Origin: Pseudomonas lurida
GTDB taxonomy: Bacteria > Pseudomonadota > Gammaproteobacteria > Pseudomonadales > Pseudomonadaceae
Assembly: GCF_002563895.1 (NCBI RefSeq)
Contig: NZ_PDJB01000001.1
Span: 2,029,501-2,093,500, forward strand
Direction of reading: 5' to 3'
DNA length: 64,000 nt
In this document: one piece after another, positions 38,539-47,650 of the stretch
Layout of the letters: each line of letters starts with the position of its first letter
Position numbering within the stretch: position 1 is the first letter of the stretch
Notes under the pieces: generated by a model
Databases searched by the model: none
Told to the model about the DNA's origin: nothing
Seen by the model: only the letters and a program-made list of their open reading frames with translations
Translations under genes and position numbers: made by a program

Positions 38539-40671
38539 TCAGAACTCTAACTCCGCGCTGAAGTAGAGCACGTGGCGATGGTCATAATTGTTATCGGCCC
38601 AGGTGGTGGGCTGGTTATCCAGGCGTTCTTGCAACATGCCGGCCAGCTCCACGTTGGCTTTGCCCAGGGCAATGCGCTTGGCCACCCGCAGGTCGACCCG
38701 TTCGAAGCGATATTGGTTGAGCGCGTCATCGCCATAGTAGAACAGCGCGCTGGACCAGCCATGGCCCCACTCACGCAACCAGCCGGCGGAGCCGCTATTG
38801 CGTGCGGTCTGCGCTTTGTCCCGCGGGTTGCTGGTGTCTGCATCGACGTAAGCATAGGTCAGCCGCAGTCGGTCGGCGTTGCTCACGCGCCAGTCGAACT
38901 GGGATTCGGCGCCGGTGAACCGTGCGCTGTTGGCGTTGCTGGCAATGTATTGGTTGTTGCGCAGCGGTGAGCTGATCATGTCGGTGATCTCGTCGTAGAA
39001 CAACTTCACGTCCATGTTCAGCCCGATGTCGGCAAAGAAGCCGTTGTACCCCAGTTCCCGCGACTTCATCATCTCTTTATCGAGGTTGCCCGGGCCCCGG
39101 GTCTTTACGAAGTATTGCCCGGTGGTCTGCCCGTAGGCGGGGGAGCTGAGGTTGGTGACGCGATAACTCCAGTTGACGTTGTTCTCGAACATGTCCGGCG
39201 AGCGAATCGCTTCGGAATACACCGCGCGCAAGCCATGGCGCGGGTTGATCAGGTAGTTGACCGCCACTCGAGGCGTCAGCGAGTTGCCGCTCAGGTGAGT
39301 GTCTTCATACATGGCGCCGCCTTGCAGCAGCCAATGCTCGCTGGCGCGCCATTCCAACTGGCCGAACAGGCGCCAGGTGGTGTCGTCCAGGGTACCGTCG
39401 AAGTAGGTATCGGAGTCTGCCCGGTCGTAGCGGTAGTTCATGCCGCTGACCAGGCGCAGGCTGTCGGACAGGCTGAGGGTGTCCTGAATCTCCAGGTCGT
39501 ATCGGCTTTCACGGGTGCTCTGGTCGATATCACCGCACACGCTTTGGCTGGCACCGTCGCGCCACTGCTGCAGCACCTGGTTGGCCAGGGCCTGCTCGGC
39601 GGCGCTACCTGGTGGCGCGCTGCCTTGACTGTAGGTGTCCATATGCCGTGCGAGCAGTTCGGCGTAGTTGGGGTTCAGCTGCCATAACTGGGTGAGCTCC
39701 GGGCTGAAGGACACCTTGGCATCACAGGCCTTCCAGATTTGCCGGCGGTCCCACTGTTGCGCCGAGCCCTGGATGTACAGGCTGTGGTCAGGGTTGAAGT
39801 CGAAGTTCCAGCGCAGGGAGCCGGCGTAGTCCTTGGCCGTGACGTCGGAATTGTTGCCACCTTCGGTAATCCCGGCAAATACCGGACTGTAGGTATAAGG
39901 ACGCTGGTTAGTACCTTCCTTCGCATCCAGTTGCCAGTCGATGCTCTGTTGCGCGTTCAACGTCTGGCTGATCGCCAGGCTGAAGCGGTTGAGGCGGCGG
40001 CTGTCACGGCGGTCGGCGCCCGCTGCATCGCTGTCGAAGCCGTCGTCCTGCTGACCGGAGAGGGACAGGCGCAAGTCACCGGTTTCCCAGCCCACGCCCT
40101 GGCTGGCATAGAAGTCATTGATCCCGAGTTCGCCGCGCACCACCTTGACCCGCGTGCCGTGGCTGTTGGCCGGTGAGCGCGTAAGAATGTTGACCACCGC
40201 CATCAAGGCATTGGCGCCATAGCTGACGGTGTTGGGGCCGCGGAAGACTTCGATCCGCTCGATATCTTCCATGGCCACCGGAATGTCGCTCCAGTCGACG
40301 GTGGCCAGGCCCGCGCGGTATACCGAGCGGCCGTCGATCAACACCTGCATGCGCCGCGCATCGCTGGCACTGGTGCCGTGGTAGTTCACGGCCGCCTGGT
40401 TGCCGGTGGTGTAGCCGACCATCATCCCGGGTACCAGGCGCAGTAACTCACTGATGTCCCGCGCGCCGCTGGCCTTGATCAGCTCGCTGTCGATCACGGT
40501 CATGCTGCCGGGCACGGCGGCGGCCGATTGCTTGAGGCGCGTGGCGGTCAACACTTGGGGCAGCGGCTGGCTGTCGAGGAACAGGTCGTCGGCCAGCGCT
40601 GCGCTGCTGCACAACGGCATGCCCAATAGCATCAGCCACACAGATGAACGAGGAGGAGGGCCCAGATACAC
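38539..40671 (-). CDS. TonB-dependent outer membrane receptor
   Basis: This 710-residue protein has a signal peptide (SSAALA|DD), a plug domain (about 45-165: SMTVIDSELIKASGARDISE, VLIDGRSVYRAG, IERIEVFRGPNTVSYGANA) and a 22-strand-type barrel ending in the outer membrane signature Phe (YFSAELEF). The start is probably GTG 40671 with AAGG upstream; ATG 40632 would shorten the signal peptide. It has no N-terminal signalling extension, so it is not a FecA-type transducer. It leads an operon with the binding protein and hybrid kinase. The ligand is unknown; nothing visible points clearly to iron. Confidence 0.9.
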   Translation of the reverse strand: MYLGPPPRSSVWLMLLGMPLCSSAALADDLFLDSQPLPQVLTATRLKQSAAAVPGSMTVIDSELIKASGARDISELLRLVPGMMVGYTTGNQAAVNYHGTSASDARRMQVLIDGRSVYRAGLATVDWSDIPVAMEDIERIEVFRGPNTVSYGANALMAVVNILTRSPANSHGTRVKVVRGELGINDFYASQGVGWETGDLRLSLSGQQDDGFDSDAAGADRRDSRRLNRFSLAISQTLNAQQSIDWQLDAKEGTNQRPYTYSPVFAGITEGGNNSDVTAKDYAGSLRWNFDFNPDHSLYIQGSAQQWDRRQIWKACDAKVSFSPELTQLWQLNPNYAELLARHMDTYSQGSAPPGSAAEQALANQVLQQWRDGASQSVCGDIDQSTRESRYDLEIQDTLSLSDSLRLVSGMNYRYDRADSDTYFDGTLDDTTWRLFGQLEWRASEHWLLQGGAMYEDTHLSGNSLTPRVAVNYLINPRHGLRAVYSEAIRSPDMFENNVNWSYRVTNLSSPAYGQTTGQYFVKTRGPGNLDKEMMKSRELGYNGFFADIGLNMDVKLFYDEITDMISSPLRNNQYIASNANSARFTGAESQFDWRVSNADRLRLTYAYVDADTSNPRDKAQTARNSGSAGWLREWGHGWSSALFYYGDDALNQYRFERVDLRVAKRIALGKANVELAGMLQERLDNQPTTWADNNYDHRHVLYFSAELEF

Positions 40672-40866
40672 GGCACGGCCTTGATAATTGCGGATAGCCG
40701 CCCATGTTAACTGAGGTGGGGCCTTTTGCCAGTCGTAGGACTTGCAATTACTTCATGTAAACGTGGCATTTTCCGACAAACGCATGAATTCATTCGGGGG
40801 CTGGCCGCAAGCGGGTCGGCCCGTATAATGCCGCCATCGCCACTGGTATGGATTAACGGATTGCAT

Positions 40867-41892
40867 ATGACTGAACAGCGCCCTATCGCGGTCCTGGGAG
40901 GCGGAAGTTTTGGTACCGCCGTGGCAAACCTGCTGGCCGAGAACGGCCACGCTGTGCGCCAGTGGATGCGCGACCCCGAACAAGCCGAGGCCATTCGGGT
41001 GCACCGGGAAAATCCGCGTTACCTCAAAGGCATCAAGATTCATCCCGCGGTCGAACCCGTGACGGACCTGCTGGAAACCCTCACGGCCTGCGACCTGTGC
41101 TTCGTCGCGTTGCCCTCCAGTGCCTTGCGCTCGGTGCTGGCGCCCCACGCCGAACGTTTGGCGGGCAAGCTGCTGGTCAGCCTGACCAAGGGCATCGAGC
41201 CGCAGACCTTCAAGCTGATGAGTGAAATCCTTGAAGAGATCGCGCCCCTGGCGCGCATTGGCGTGCTGTCCGGGCCGAACCTGGCACGGGAAGTCGCCGA
41301 GCACGCGCTGACCGCCACGGTGGTCGCCAGTGAAGACGAAGCACTCTGTGAACGTGTCCAGGCCGTGCTGCATGGCCGCACCTTCCGGGTCTACGCCAGC
41401 AGCGACCGCTTTGGCGTAGAACTGGGCGGTGCGCTGAAGAACGTCTACGCGATCATTGCCGGCATGGCCGTGGCGCTGGGCATGGGCGAAAACACCAAAA
41501 GCATGTTGATCACCCGTGCCTTGGCCGAGATGACCCGCTTTGCGGTGAACCAGGGCGCCAACCCGATGACCTTCCTGGGGCTGGCGGGCGTGGGCGACTT
41601 GATCGTCACCTGCTCCTCGCCGAAGAGCCGCAACTACCAGGTCGGGTTCGCCCTGGGCCAGGGCCTGAGCCTGGAAGACGCGGTGACGCGCCTGGGCGAA
41701 GTGGCCGAAGGGGTCAACACCCTCAAGGTGCTCAAGGCCAAGGCTCAGGAGGTCGGCGTCTATATGCCGCTGGTCGCCGGGCTGCACGCGATTCTGTTTG
41801 AAGGGCGCACCTTGAACCAGGTCATCGAGTTGCTGATGCGCGCCGAACCCAAAACCGATGTCGACTTTATTTCCACCAGTGGTTTCAACTGA
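40867..41892 (+). CDS. gpsA: Glycerol-3-phosphate dehydrogenase [NAD(P)+]
   Basis: This 341-residue cytosolic enzyme makes sn-glycerol-3-phosphate for phospholipids from dihydroxyacetone phosphate. It has the N-terminal [18 protein letters not shown] dinucleotide fold and the catalytic Lys region [16 protein letters not shown]. Start 40867 fits the family N-terminus; 47 in-frame codons upstream do not. The ribosome site is weak (ACGGA). It leads an operon with the DUF4389 gene and sixA. Confidence 0.96.
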   Translation: MTEQRPIAVLGGGSFGTAVANLLAENGHAVRQWMRDPEQAEAIRVHRENPRYLKGIKIHPAVEPVTDLLETLTACDLCFVALPSSALRSVLAPHAERLAGKLLVSLTKGIEPQTFKLMSEILEEIAPLARIGVLSGPNLAREVAEHALTATVVASEDEALCERVQAVLHGRTFRVYASSDRFGVELGGALKNVYAIIAGMAVALGMGENTKSMLITRALAEMTRFAVNQGANPMTFLGLAGVGDLIVTCSSPKSRNYQVGFALGQGLSLEDAVTRLGEVAEGVNTLKVLKAKAQEVGVYMPLVAGLHAILFEGRTLNQVIELLMRAEPKTDVDFISTSGFN

Positions 41893-41902
41893 GGAACGCG
41901 TC

Positions 41903-42250
41903 ATGAACGATCCCAAAGCAGCCCCCACGTACGAATCCATTGCCCTGCGCATCCTTTGGATGCTGGTGTTCGCGCTGGTCTGGCAGGTGGCGCAGTTCCT
42001 GCTTGGTGCGCTGGTGGTGGTGCAACTGATCTACCGCCTGGTCTACGGCGCACCGAACCTGGGCCTGATGAACGTGGGCGACAGTCTTAGCCAGTTCCTC
42101 GCGCAGATCGGCCGTTTCGGCAGCTTCCATACCGAACAGAAGCCCTGGCCGTTCGCCGACTGGCCAACCCCGCGAGCGCCTGAGGGCGAAGCCGCCCACA
42201 GCGTGCCGCCGGCGCCGCACCCGGTGCGCGATGAAGAGCCGAAGCTGTGA
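41903..42250 (+). CDS. DUF4389 membrane protein
   Basis: This 115-residue protein has one long hydrophobic stretch (about residues 16-43, LRILWMLVFALVWQVAQFLL), then a conserved segment LVYGAPNLGLMNVGDSLSQFL, and a Pro-rich polar tail. It is a typical DUF4389 protein of unknown role. It starts 10 bp after gpsA (GAGGAA upstream) and overlaps sixA by 4 bp. Confidence 0.85.
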   Translation: MNDPKAAPTYESIALRILWMLVFALVWQVAQFLLGALVVVQLIYRLVYGAPNLGLMNVGDSLSQFLAQIGRFGSFHTEQKPWPFADWPTPRAPEGEAAHSVPPAPHPVRDEEPKL

Positions 42251-42696
42251 AGCTGTGGGTACTGCGCCACGGAGAGGCCGAAGGGCATGCGCGCACGGAT
42301 GCCGAGCGCAACCTCACTGAGCATGGCCGCGCCGAAGTGTTGCGCAGTGCTGCGCACCTGATCGGCCAGCCGCTCAGCGCCATCATCGCCAGCCCCTATG
42401 TGCGAGCGCAGCAGACCGCGCACCTGGTGCGTGAGGTATTGGGCTTCGAACCGGATATTCGCACGGTGCCGTGGCTGACCCCCGAGGGTAACCCGCAGCA
42501 GGTGCTGGAGAAACTCGACAGCGATGACAACGTGCTGCTGGTCAGCCATCAACCGTTGGTGGGCAGCCTGATCAGCTTCCTGCAGCATGGCCATCAGCGT
42601 CAGCCGCAGCCGATGTACACCGCCAGCCTGGCGGAACTGGAAGGGGATTTCCCGCTGGCGGGGCTGATGAGCCTGGTCGGTGTGAAGAATCCGTAG
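42247..42696 (+). CDS. sixA: Phosphohistidine phosphatase SixA
   Basis: This 149-residue histidine-phosphatase-family enzyme has catalytic His8 in LRHGEAEGHA, a second arginine patch in ASPYVRAQQTA, and the distal His in VSHQPLVGSL. SixA removes phosphate from HPt domains of hybrid kinases (ArcB in E. coli) and from NPr of the nitrogen phosphotransferase system. The start is GTG 42247 overlapping the DUF4389 stop (GTGA). Confidence 0.92.
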   Translation: MKLWVLRHGEAEGHARTDAERNLTEHGRAEVLRSAAHLIGQPLSAIIASPYVRAQQTAHLVREVLGFEPDIRTVPWLTPEGNPQQVLEKLDSDDNVLLVSHQPLVGSLISFLQHGHQRQPQPMYTASLAELEGDFPLAGLMSLVGVKNP

Positions 42697-42781
42697 GCGT
42701 TTTCGCTGCTTTGTGTGTGCTATATAGTCAACCGAGCAAGTGCTTGGTTGGCTATCGTCGGACCACAAAGGAGCGCGTCCC

Positions 42782-44431
42782 ATGCCCGTCGCTTTTCGTT
42801 TGCCGTTGCAGGTCTTCTTCGAACGTGAAGCGCGACATCCGCGCCAAACCTTTCTGGTCCAACCCGTAGGCGGTGGCGAAGTGCACCGCCTCACATGGGG
42901 CGACGTCGGCCACCAGGCGCGTTGCGCCGCGCACTGGCTGCGCGCCCGGGAGTTGCCCCGGGGCTCTCATATTGCGCTGATCTCGAAGAACTGCGCCCAC
43001 TGGATCATCGCCGACCTGGCGATCTGGATGGCCGGGCATGTCTCGGTGCCGCTGTACCCCAACCTCACTGCCGACTCCGTCGCCCATGTGCTCACCCATT
43101 CCGAGGCGGCACTGGTGTTTATCGGCAAACTCGACGACTGGAGCGCCATGGCGCCCGGAGTACCGGCGAGTGTGCCGACAGTCAGCTTGCCGTTGTGCCC
43201 GTCGGGCGCATTCGATTTCAGTTGGGCCGACCTGCAAGCCTGCTCACCGATCCAGGACGAGCCACAGCCCGCCGCTGCGGACCTGGCCACGATCATCTAT
43301 ACCTCCGGCACCACTGGCCTGCCCAAAGGCGTGATGCACAGCTTCGGCGCCCTGGGGTTTGCGGCGACCCGTGGCACCGAGTTGTTTGGGTTGGGGGAGG
43401 GCGACCGGCTGCTGTCGTACCTGCCGTTGTGTCATGTGGCAGAGCGGATGTTTGTGGAAATGGCGGCGATCTACACGGGACAAACGGTGTTTTTTGCCGA
43501 AAGCCTGGACACGTTTCTGGCCGATCTGCGCAGGGCACGTCCCACCGCGCTGTTTGGCGTGCCGCGTATCTGGACCAAATTCCAGATGGGCGTGTACGCC
43601 AAAATCCCGGCGAAGCGCCTGGACACGCTGCTGCGCCTGCCTTTCATCGGCAAGCGCGTGGGCCACAAGGTGCTCGCCGGCCTGGGCCTGGACGCATTGC
43701 GTATCGCCCTGTCCGGGGCGGCGCCCGTGCCTGAAGCGCTGCTGAGCTGGTATCAACGCCTGGGCTTGGACGTGCTTGAGGTGTATGGCATGACCGAGAG
43801 CTGCGGCTACTCCCATGTGTGCCGTCCCGGCCAGCAGACCCTCGGCTGGATCGGCCTGCCATGCCCCGGTGTGGAAGTCCGCATCGATCCCGTGGGCGAA
43901 GTCCAGGTGCGCAGTGGTGCGACCATGCTCGGCTACTACAAGGACCCGCAGAAAACCGCCGAGACGATCACCGCCGATGGTTTCCTGCGTACAGGGGACA
44001 AGGGCGAACAGGATGCCGATGGCCGCCTGCGTCTCACCGGGCGTCTCAAGGAAATCTTCAAGACCAGCAAAGGCAAATATGTGGCCCCGGCGCCGATTGA
44101 AAACCGCCTGGCCGAACATGTGTGTATCGAGCAGGTGTGCGTGGTGGGCGATGGCCTCACCGCACCGATAGGCCTGTGCGTGCTGTCGGCGGTGCACGAG
44201 GACCCACATGCGCTGCGCAGCAGCCTTGAACGCTGGTTGGAACAGGTCAACCAGGCGTTGGATAAACATGAACGCCTGCGCCAGTTGGTGGTGGTGAAAG
44301 ACAACTGGGCGGTAGAGAACGGCTTCCTGACCCCGACCCTGAAGATCAAGCGCAACGTGATCGAATCGACTTACGGTGCACAATTCCAGGCCTGGAGCGA
44401 GCGTTCCGAATCTGTTCTGTGGCAGGATTAG
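42782..44431 (+). CDS. AMP-binding acyl-CoA synthetase (long-chain type)
   Basis: This 549-residue ANL-superfamily enzyme has the phosphate-binding loop YTSGTTGLPKGVMHS at about 181-195. Its later core motifs are VYGMTESCGY, then TGDKGEQDADGRLRLTGRLKE, where the Asp and Arg bind ribose. The closing GFLTPTLKIKRN contains the catalytic Lys region. It resembles FAA1/long-chain acyl-CoA synthetases. AAAGGAG precedes ATG 42782. It is followed after 30 bp by a thioesterase gene, an activation/hydrolysis pair. Confidence 0.9.
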   Translation: MPVAFRLPLQVFFEREARHPRQTFLVQPVGGGEVHRLTWGDVGHQARCAAHWLRARELPRGSHIALISKNCAHWIIADLAIWMAGHVSVPLYPNLTADSVAHVLTHSEAALVFIGKLDDWSAMAPGVPASVPTVSLPLCPSGAFDFSWADLQACSPIQDEPQPAAADLATIIYTSGTTGLPKGVMHSFGALGFAATRGTELFGLGEGDRLLSYLPLCHVAERMFVEMAAIYTGQTVFFAESLDTFLADLRRARPTALFGVPRIWTKFQMGVYAKIPAKRLDTLLRLPFIGKRVGHKVLAGLGLDALRIALSGAAPVPEALLSWYQRLGLDVLEVYGMTESCGYSHVCRPGQQTLGWIGLPCPGVEVRIDPVGEVQVRSGATMLGYYKDPQKTAETITADGFLRTGDKGEQDADGRLRLTGRLKEIFKTSKGKYVAPAPIENRLAEHVCIEQVCVVGDGLTAPIGLCVLSAVHEDPHALRSSLERWLEQVNQALDKHERLRQLVVVKDNWAVENGFLTPTLKIKRNVIESTYGAQFQAWSERSESVLWQD

Positions 44432-44461
44432 GACCATCATAAAACCAAAAAGGACAACGGC

Positions 44462-44905
44462 ATGAGCCTGTGGCGCACCCAACCGAATATCGATCAACTC
44501 AATGCGATCCAGAAAAACACCATCGGTGAACTGCTGGATATCCGCTTTGAAAGCTTCGACGATGACTCCCTGACCGCCAGCATGGTGGTCGACCACCGTA
44601 CCCATCAGCCCTATGGTTTGCTGCATGGCGGTGCGTCGGTGGTCCTGGCGGAGAGCGTCGGCTCGATGGCGGCCTACTTGTGCATCGACGCCAGCAAGTT
44701 CTATTGCGTAGGGCTGGAGGTCAACGCCAACCACTTGCGCGGTGTGCGCAGCGGGCGCGTGACGGCGGTGGCCAAGGCGATTCATATCGGTCGCACCACG
44801 CAGGTCTGGGACATCCGCTTGACCAGCGACGATGGCAAGGCCAGTTGCGTCTCGCGCCTGACCATGGCCGTGGTGCCGCTGGGCGAGAACCCACCGGCGC
44901 GATAG
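44462..44905 (+). CDS. Hotdog acyl-CoA thioesterase (YdiI/PA1618-like)
   Basis: This 147-residue protein opens LWRTQPNIDQLNAIQKNTIG, as in the YdiI/MenI-like group. It has the catalytic helix LLHGGASVVLAESVGSMAA with the HGG and Glu, and VGLEVNANHLRGV. AAGGAC lies upstream. P. aeruginosa PA1618 is the likely orthologue by gene order. Pseudomonas does not make menaquinone, so an acyl-CoA or aroyl-CoA is a better substrate guess. Confidence 0.88.
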   Translation: MSLWRTQPNIDQLNAIQKNTIGELLDIRFESFDDDSLTASMVVDHRTHQPYGLLHGGASVVLAESVGSMAAYLCIDASKFYCVGLEVNANHLRGVRSGRVTAVAKAIHIGRTTQVWDIRLTSDDGKASCVSRLTMAVVPLGENPPAR

Positions 44906-45002
44906 GCGTGGCGTGAGTGTCATCATTCCTGGCAGTTACAGTCATTGCTGTGCCGGCCGGGCATGGTGACAATCAATCTCTGTTTTTTTAGATGGGTCCG
45001 GT

Positions 45003-45806
45003 ATGTCGCAGCACGTGTTTTTTGCCCACGCCAATGGGTTTCCCTCGGCCACCTACGGCAAGCTATTTGCCGCGCTGGCCCCGGAATACGCGGTGGCTCA
45101 CCTGCCGCAGCACGGTCACGACCCCCGTTTTCCGGTGGACGATAACTGGCAGAACCTGGTGGACGAACTGATCCATCACCTGGAGCAGCAACCGGAGCCG
45201 GTGTGGGGCGTGGGCCATTCACTCGGTGGCGTGCTGCACCTGCACGCAGCCATGCGTTGCCCGCAGTTGTATCGCGGGGTGGTCATGCTCGACTCTCCGG
45301 TGCTGACCCGCGCCGACCGCTGGGTGATCCGCGCAGCCAAGCGCTTCGGGTTCATCGACCGCCTGACCCCGGCCGGCCGCACCCTCGGCCGTCGCGAAGA
45401 ATTCAGCGACCTGGACGCCGCGCGCAGCTACTTCGCTGGCAAGACCCTGTTCCGTGGTTTTGACCCGGAATGCTTCGACGCCTACCTGCAACACGGGCTG
45501 CATCAGGTGGGTGACCGCCTGCGGCTGCGTTTCGACCCGGCCACCGAGATCAGCATCTACCGGGGCGTGCCCCACACCAGCCCCGGCCAGGTGCGCCAGT
45601 TGAAGGTGCCGCTGGCGGTGGTGCGGGGCCGGCAGAGCCGGGTGGTGATGCGTCACCATGCCAGTGGTGTCGGGCGCCTGCCCATGGGGGAAATGCTCAC
45701 CATGCCCGGCGGCCACATGTTCCCCCTCGAACGCCCACAGGACACCGCGACGTTGATCAAGAACCTGTTCTCCCGCTGGGAAGCCCGCGAGCGCAGTTGC
45801 GCATGA
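45003..45806 (+). CDS. Alpha/beta hydrolase
   Basis: This 267-residue protein has the oxyanion-loop motif FAHANGFPSATYGK near the N-terminus, the nucleophile Ser73 in GVGHSLGGVLH, and the final His in MPGGHMFPLERP. It is a cytosolic serine hydrolase of unknown substrate. Its stop overlaps the next hydrolase gene by 4 bp (ATGA); the two are of the same fold but clearly different in sequence. Confidence 0.88.
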   Translation: MSQHVFFAHANGFPSATYGKLFAALAPEYAVAHLPQHGHDPRFPVDDNWQNLVDELIHHLEQQPEPVWGVGHSLGGVLHLHAAMRCPQLYRGVVMLDSPVLTRADRWVIRAAKRFGFIDRLTPAGRTLGRREEFSDLDAARSYFAGKTLFRGFDPECFDAYLQHGLHQVGDRLRLRFDPATEISIYRGVPHTSPGQVRQLKVPLAVVRGRQSRVVMRHHASGVGRLPMGEMLTMPGGHMFPLERPQDTATLIKNLFSRWEARERSCA

Positions 45807-46657
45807 GCACACCCGTCGAAGAAGTGCGCCTGGGCCTGCCGCATATCGAACTGGCGGCCCATCTGTTCGGCCCTGAAGACGGTTTGCCGGTGATCGCCCT
45901 GCATGGCTGGCTTGACAACGCCAACAGCTTTGCGCGACTGGCGCCCAAGCTCCAGGGCTTGCGCATCGTTGCACTGGACATGGCCGGGCATGGGCATTCG
46001 GCGCATCGTCCTACGGGCGCCGGTTATGCGCTGTGGGATTACGTCTTCGATGTGCTGCAAGTGGCCGAGCAACTGGGCTGGAAACGTTTTGCATTACTTG
46101 GCCACTCCCTCGGCGCCATCGTGTCGCTGGTGTTGGCCGGTGCGTTGCCGGAGCGCGTGACGCACCTGGGATTGATCGACGGTGTGATCCCGCCGACTGC
46201 CAGCGGCGAGAATGCTGCCGAGCGCCTGGGCATGGCCTTGCAGGCGCAGCTGAACCTGCAGGACAAACGCAAGCCGGTCTACAACACCCTGGATCGAGCG
46301 GTCGAGGCGCGCATGAAAGGCGTGGTGGCGGTCAGCCGCGAAGCCGCAGAGCTGCTGGCCCAACGGGGCTTGATGCCGGTGCCTGGCGGTTACACCTGGC
46401 GTACCGACAGCCGCTTGACCCTGGCTTCGCCGATGCGTCTGACCGACGAGCAAGCCATGGCCTTCGTGCGGCGAGTGAGTTGCCCTACGCAACTGGTGGT
46501 CGCCGCTGAGGGCATGCTGGCGAAACATTCCGAATTGCTTTCTCAGCTACCTTTTACGGTCACTACGCTGCCGGGTGGCCATCATTTACACCTGAATGAT
46601 GAGTCCGGCGCGGTCCTTGTTGCAGACTGTTTCAATCGGTTCTTCTCCGCGCCTTGA
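45803..46657 (+). CDS. Alpha/beta hydrolase, coupled to the preceding hydrolase
   Basis: This 284-residue protein has IALHGWLDNANSF (oxyanion loop), nucleophile Ser102 in LGHSLGAIVSL and the final His in LPGGHHLHLND. It resembles the MEST/serine-hydrolase-like group of pseudomonads. ATG 45803 overlaps the upstream stop; a TTG at 45797 is less likely. The substrate is unknown. Confidence 0.88.
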   Translation: MSTPVEEVRLGLPHIELAAHLFGPEDGLPVIALHGWLDNANSFARLAPKLQGLRIVALDMAGHGHSAHRPTGAGYALWDYVFDVLQVAEQLGWKRFALLGHSLGAIVSLVLAGALPERVTHLGLIDGVIPPTASGENAAERLGMALQAQLNLQDKRKPVYNTLDRAVEARMKGVVAVSREAAELLAQRGLMPVPGGYTWRTDSRLTLASPMRLTDEQAMAFVRRVSCPTQLVVAAEGMLAKHSELLSQLPFTVTTLPGGHHLHLNDESGAVLVADCFNRFFSAP

Positions 46658-46706
46658 CTTGGGGCGGTCAACTGCCGAGGCTGGGCGGATTGAAAGGGAG
46701 TCAACC

Positions 46707-46763
46707 ATGAACCATCTCAACACCGCTGTGCGCACCGATGGCCAGGGCTTATTTATCCGATGA
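46707..46763 (+). CDS. Candidate 18-residue micro-ORF leading the DUF4892 gene
   Basis: The frame MNHLNTAVRTDGQGLFIR starts at an ATG with a good AAAGGGAG 6 nt upstream. Its TGA overlaps the ATG of the DUF4892 gene (ATGA). The DUF4892 start has no ribosome site of its own, so translational coupling through this frame is a reasonable reading. There is no membrane or export signal in the peptide. Confidence 0.55.
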   Translation: MNHLNTAVRTDGQGLFIR

Positions 46764-47578
46764 GCCTACGTAAAGGATGTCTCCGTGCCCTCGGGCTGTG
46801 CTGTTTCAGCCCCCTGGTGTTCGCCGCCGATGTGCCGGGAAGTCAGGATTTACCTGCAGTGTCCCGGCAGGTCGACTCACAGATCGTCGACTACCGGCCG
46901 GCCGAAGAGAAGGAACGCATCTACCCCATGGGCGCGATTCGCAAGATCAGCGGCCAACTGCGTTACGAAGGCCAGGCCACCGCCCGTGGGCAAGCCACGG
47001 CCATTACCTATGAACTGCCCGCCGAACACAGCTCCAGCGCGGCGTTTACCGCAACGCGCGAAGCGTTGCAGGCGCAGGGCGCGCAGTTGCTGTTCTGGTG
47101 CCAGGCCCGCGATTGTGGCGAAAGCAGCCTGTGGGCCAATGAAGTATTCGGCAACGCCAAGCTGGTCGGTGCCGACGGCCAACAGGAATACCTGCTGCTG
47201 CGCCTGGCAGCCCCGCAGGACAACTCCCTGGTGGCGCTGTACGGCATCACCCGCGGCAATCGCCGCGCCTACCTGCATGTGGAGCAACTGGATGCCAGTG
47301 CGCCGCTGGGCAACCTGTTGCCCACCTCGGCGACCCTGCTGCGTGAGTTGAAAAGCACCGGTGAGCTGGATTTTCCCGCGCTCGGCGGTGACCCTGACGA
47401 CACCTGGCTGACCCTGATTTCCCGCGGGTTGAACCTTGACGCGACCTTGCGCGTAAGCTTGACCGGCCCGAACGCCGAAGCGTGGCGCCAGGCCTTGGTC
47501 GACAAAGGCGTACGCGCCGCGCGCATGGGAACCGGCACCGCTGAAACCAAAGGCCTGCACCTGCATCTGATACGCTGA
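46760..47578 (+). CDS. DUF4892 exported protein
   Basis: This 272-residue protein has a signal peptide (FSPLVFA|ADVPG). The mature part includes LFWCQARDCGESSLWANEVFG and YLLLRLAAPQDNSLVALYGITRG, matching DUF4892. The two Cys in the first motif could form a disulfide. The function is unknown, with possible OmpA-like or periplasmic association by family only. Its start has no Shine-Dalgarno and overlaps the stop of a micro-ORF. Confidence 0.85.
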   Translation: MSLRKGCLRALGLCCFSPLVFAADVPGSQDLPAVSRQVDSQIVDYRPAEEKERIYPMGAIRKISGQLRYEGQATARGQATAITYELPAEHSSSAAFTATREALQAQGAQLLFWCQARDCGESSLWANEVFGNAKLVGADGQQEYLLLRLAAPQDNSLVALYGITRGNRRAYLHVEQLDASAPLGNLLPTSATLLRELKSTGELDFPALGGDPDDTWLTLISRGLNLDATLRVSLTGPNAEAWRQALVDKGVRAARMGTGTAETKGLHLHLIR

Positions 47579-47650
47579 CCGTTACAGGGCGAACGGACCC
47601 GCGCCGTTCGCCTAAGCTCTCTTCCTACAGCCTTTTTTCAGAGATACCCC

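Noticed and set aside
38539..40671. FecA-type transducing receptor with sigma/anti-sigma control
   Set aside because: The mature N-terminus goes almost directly into the plug domain, and no sigma or anti-sigma genes are adjacent.
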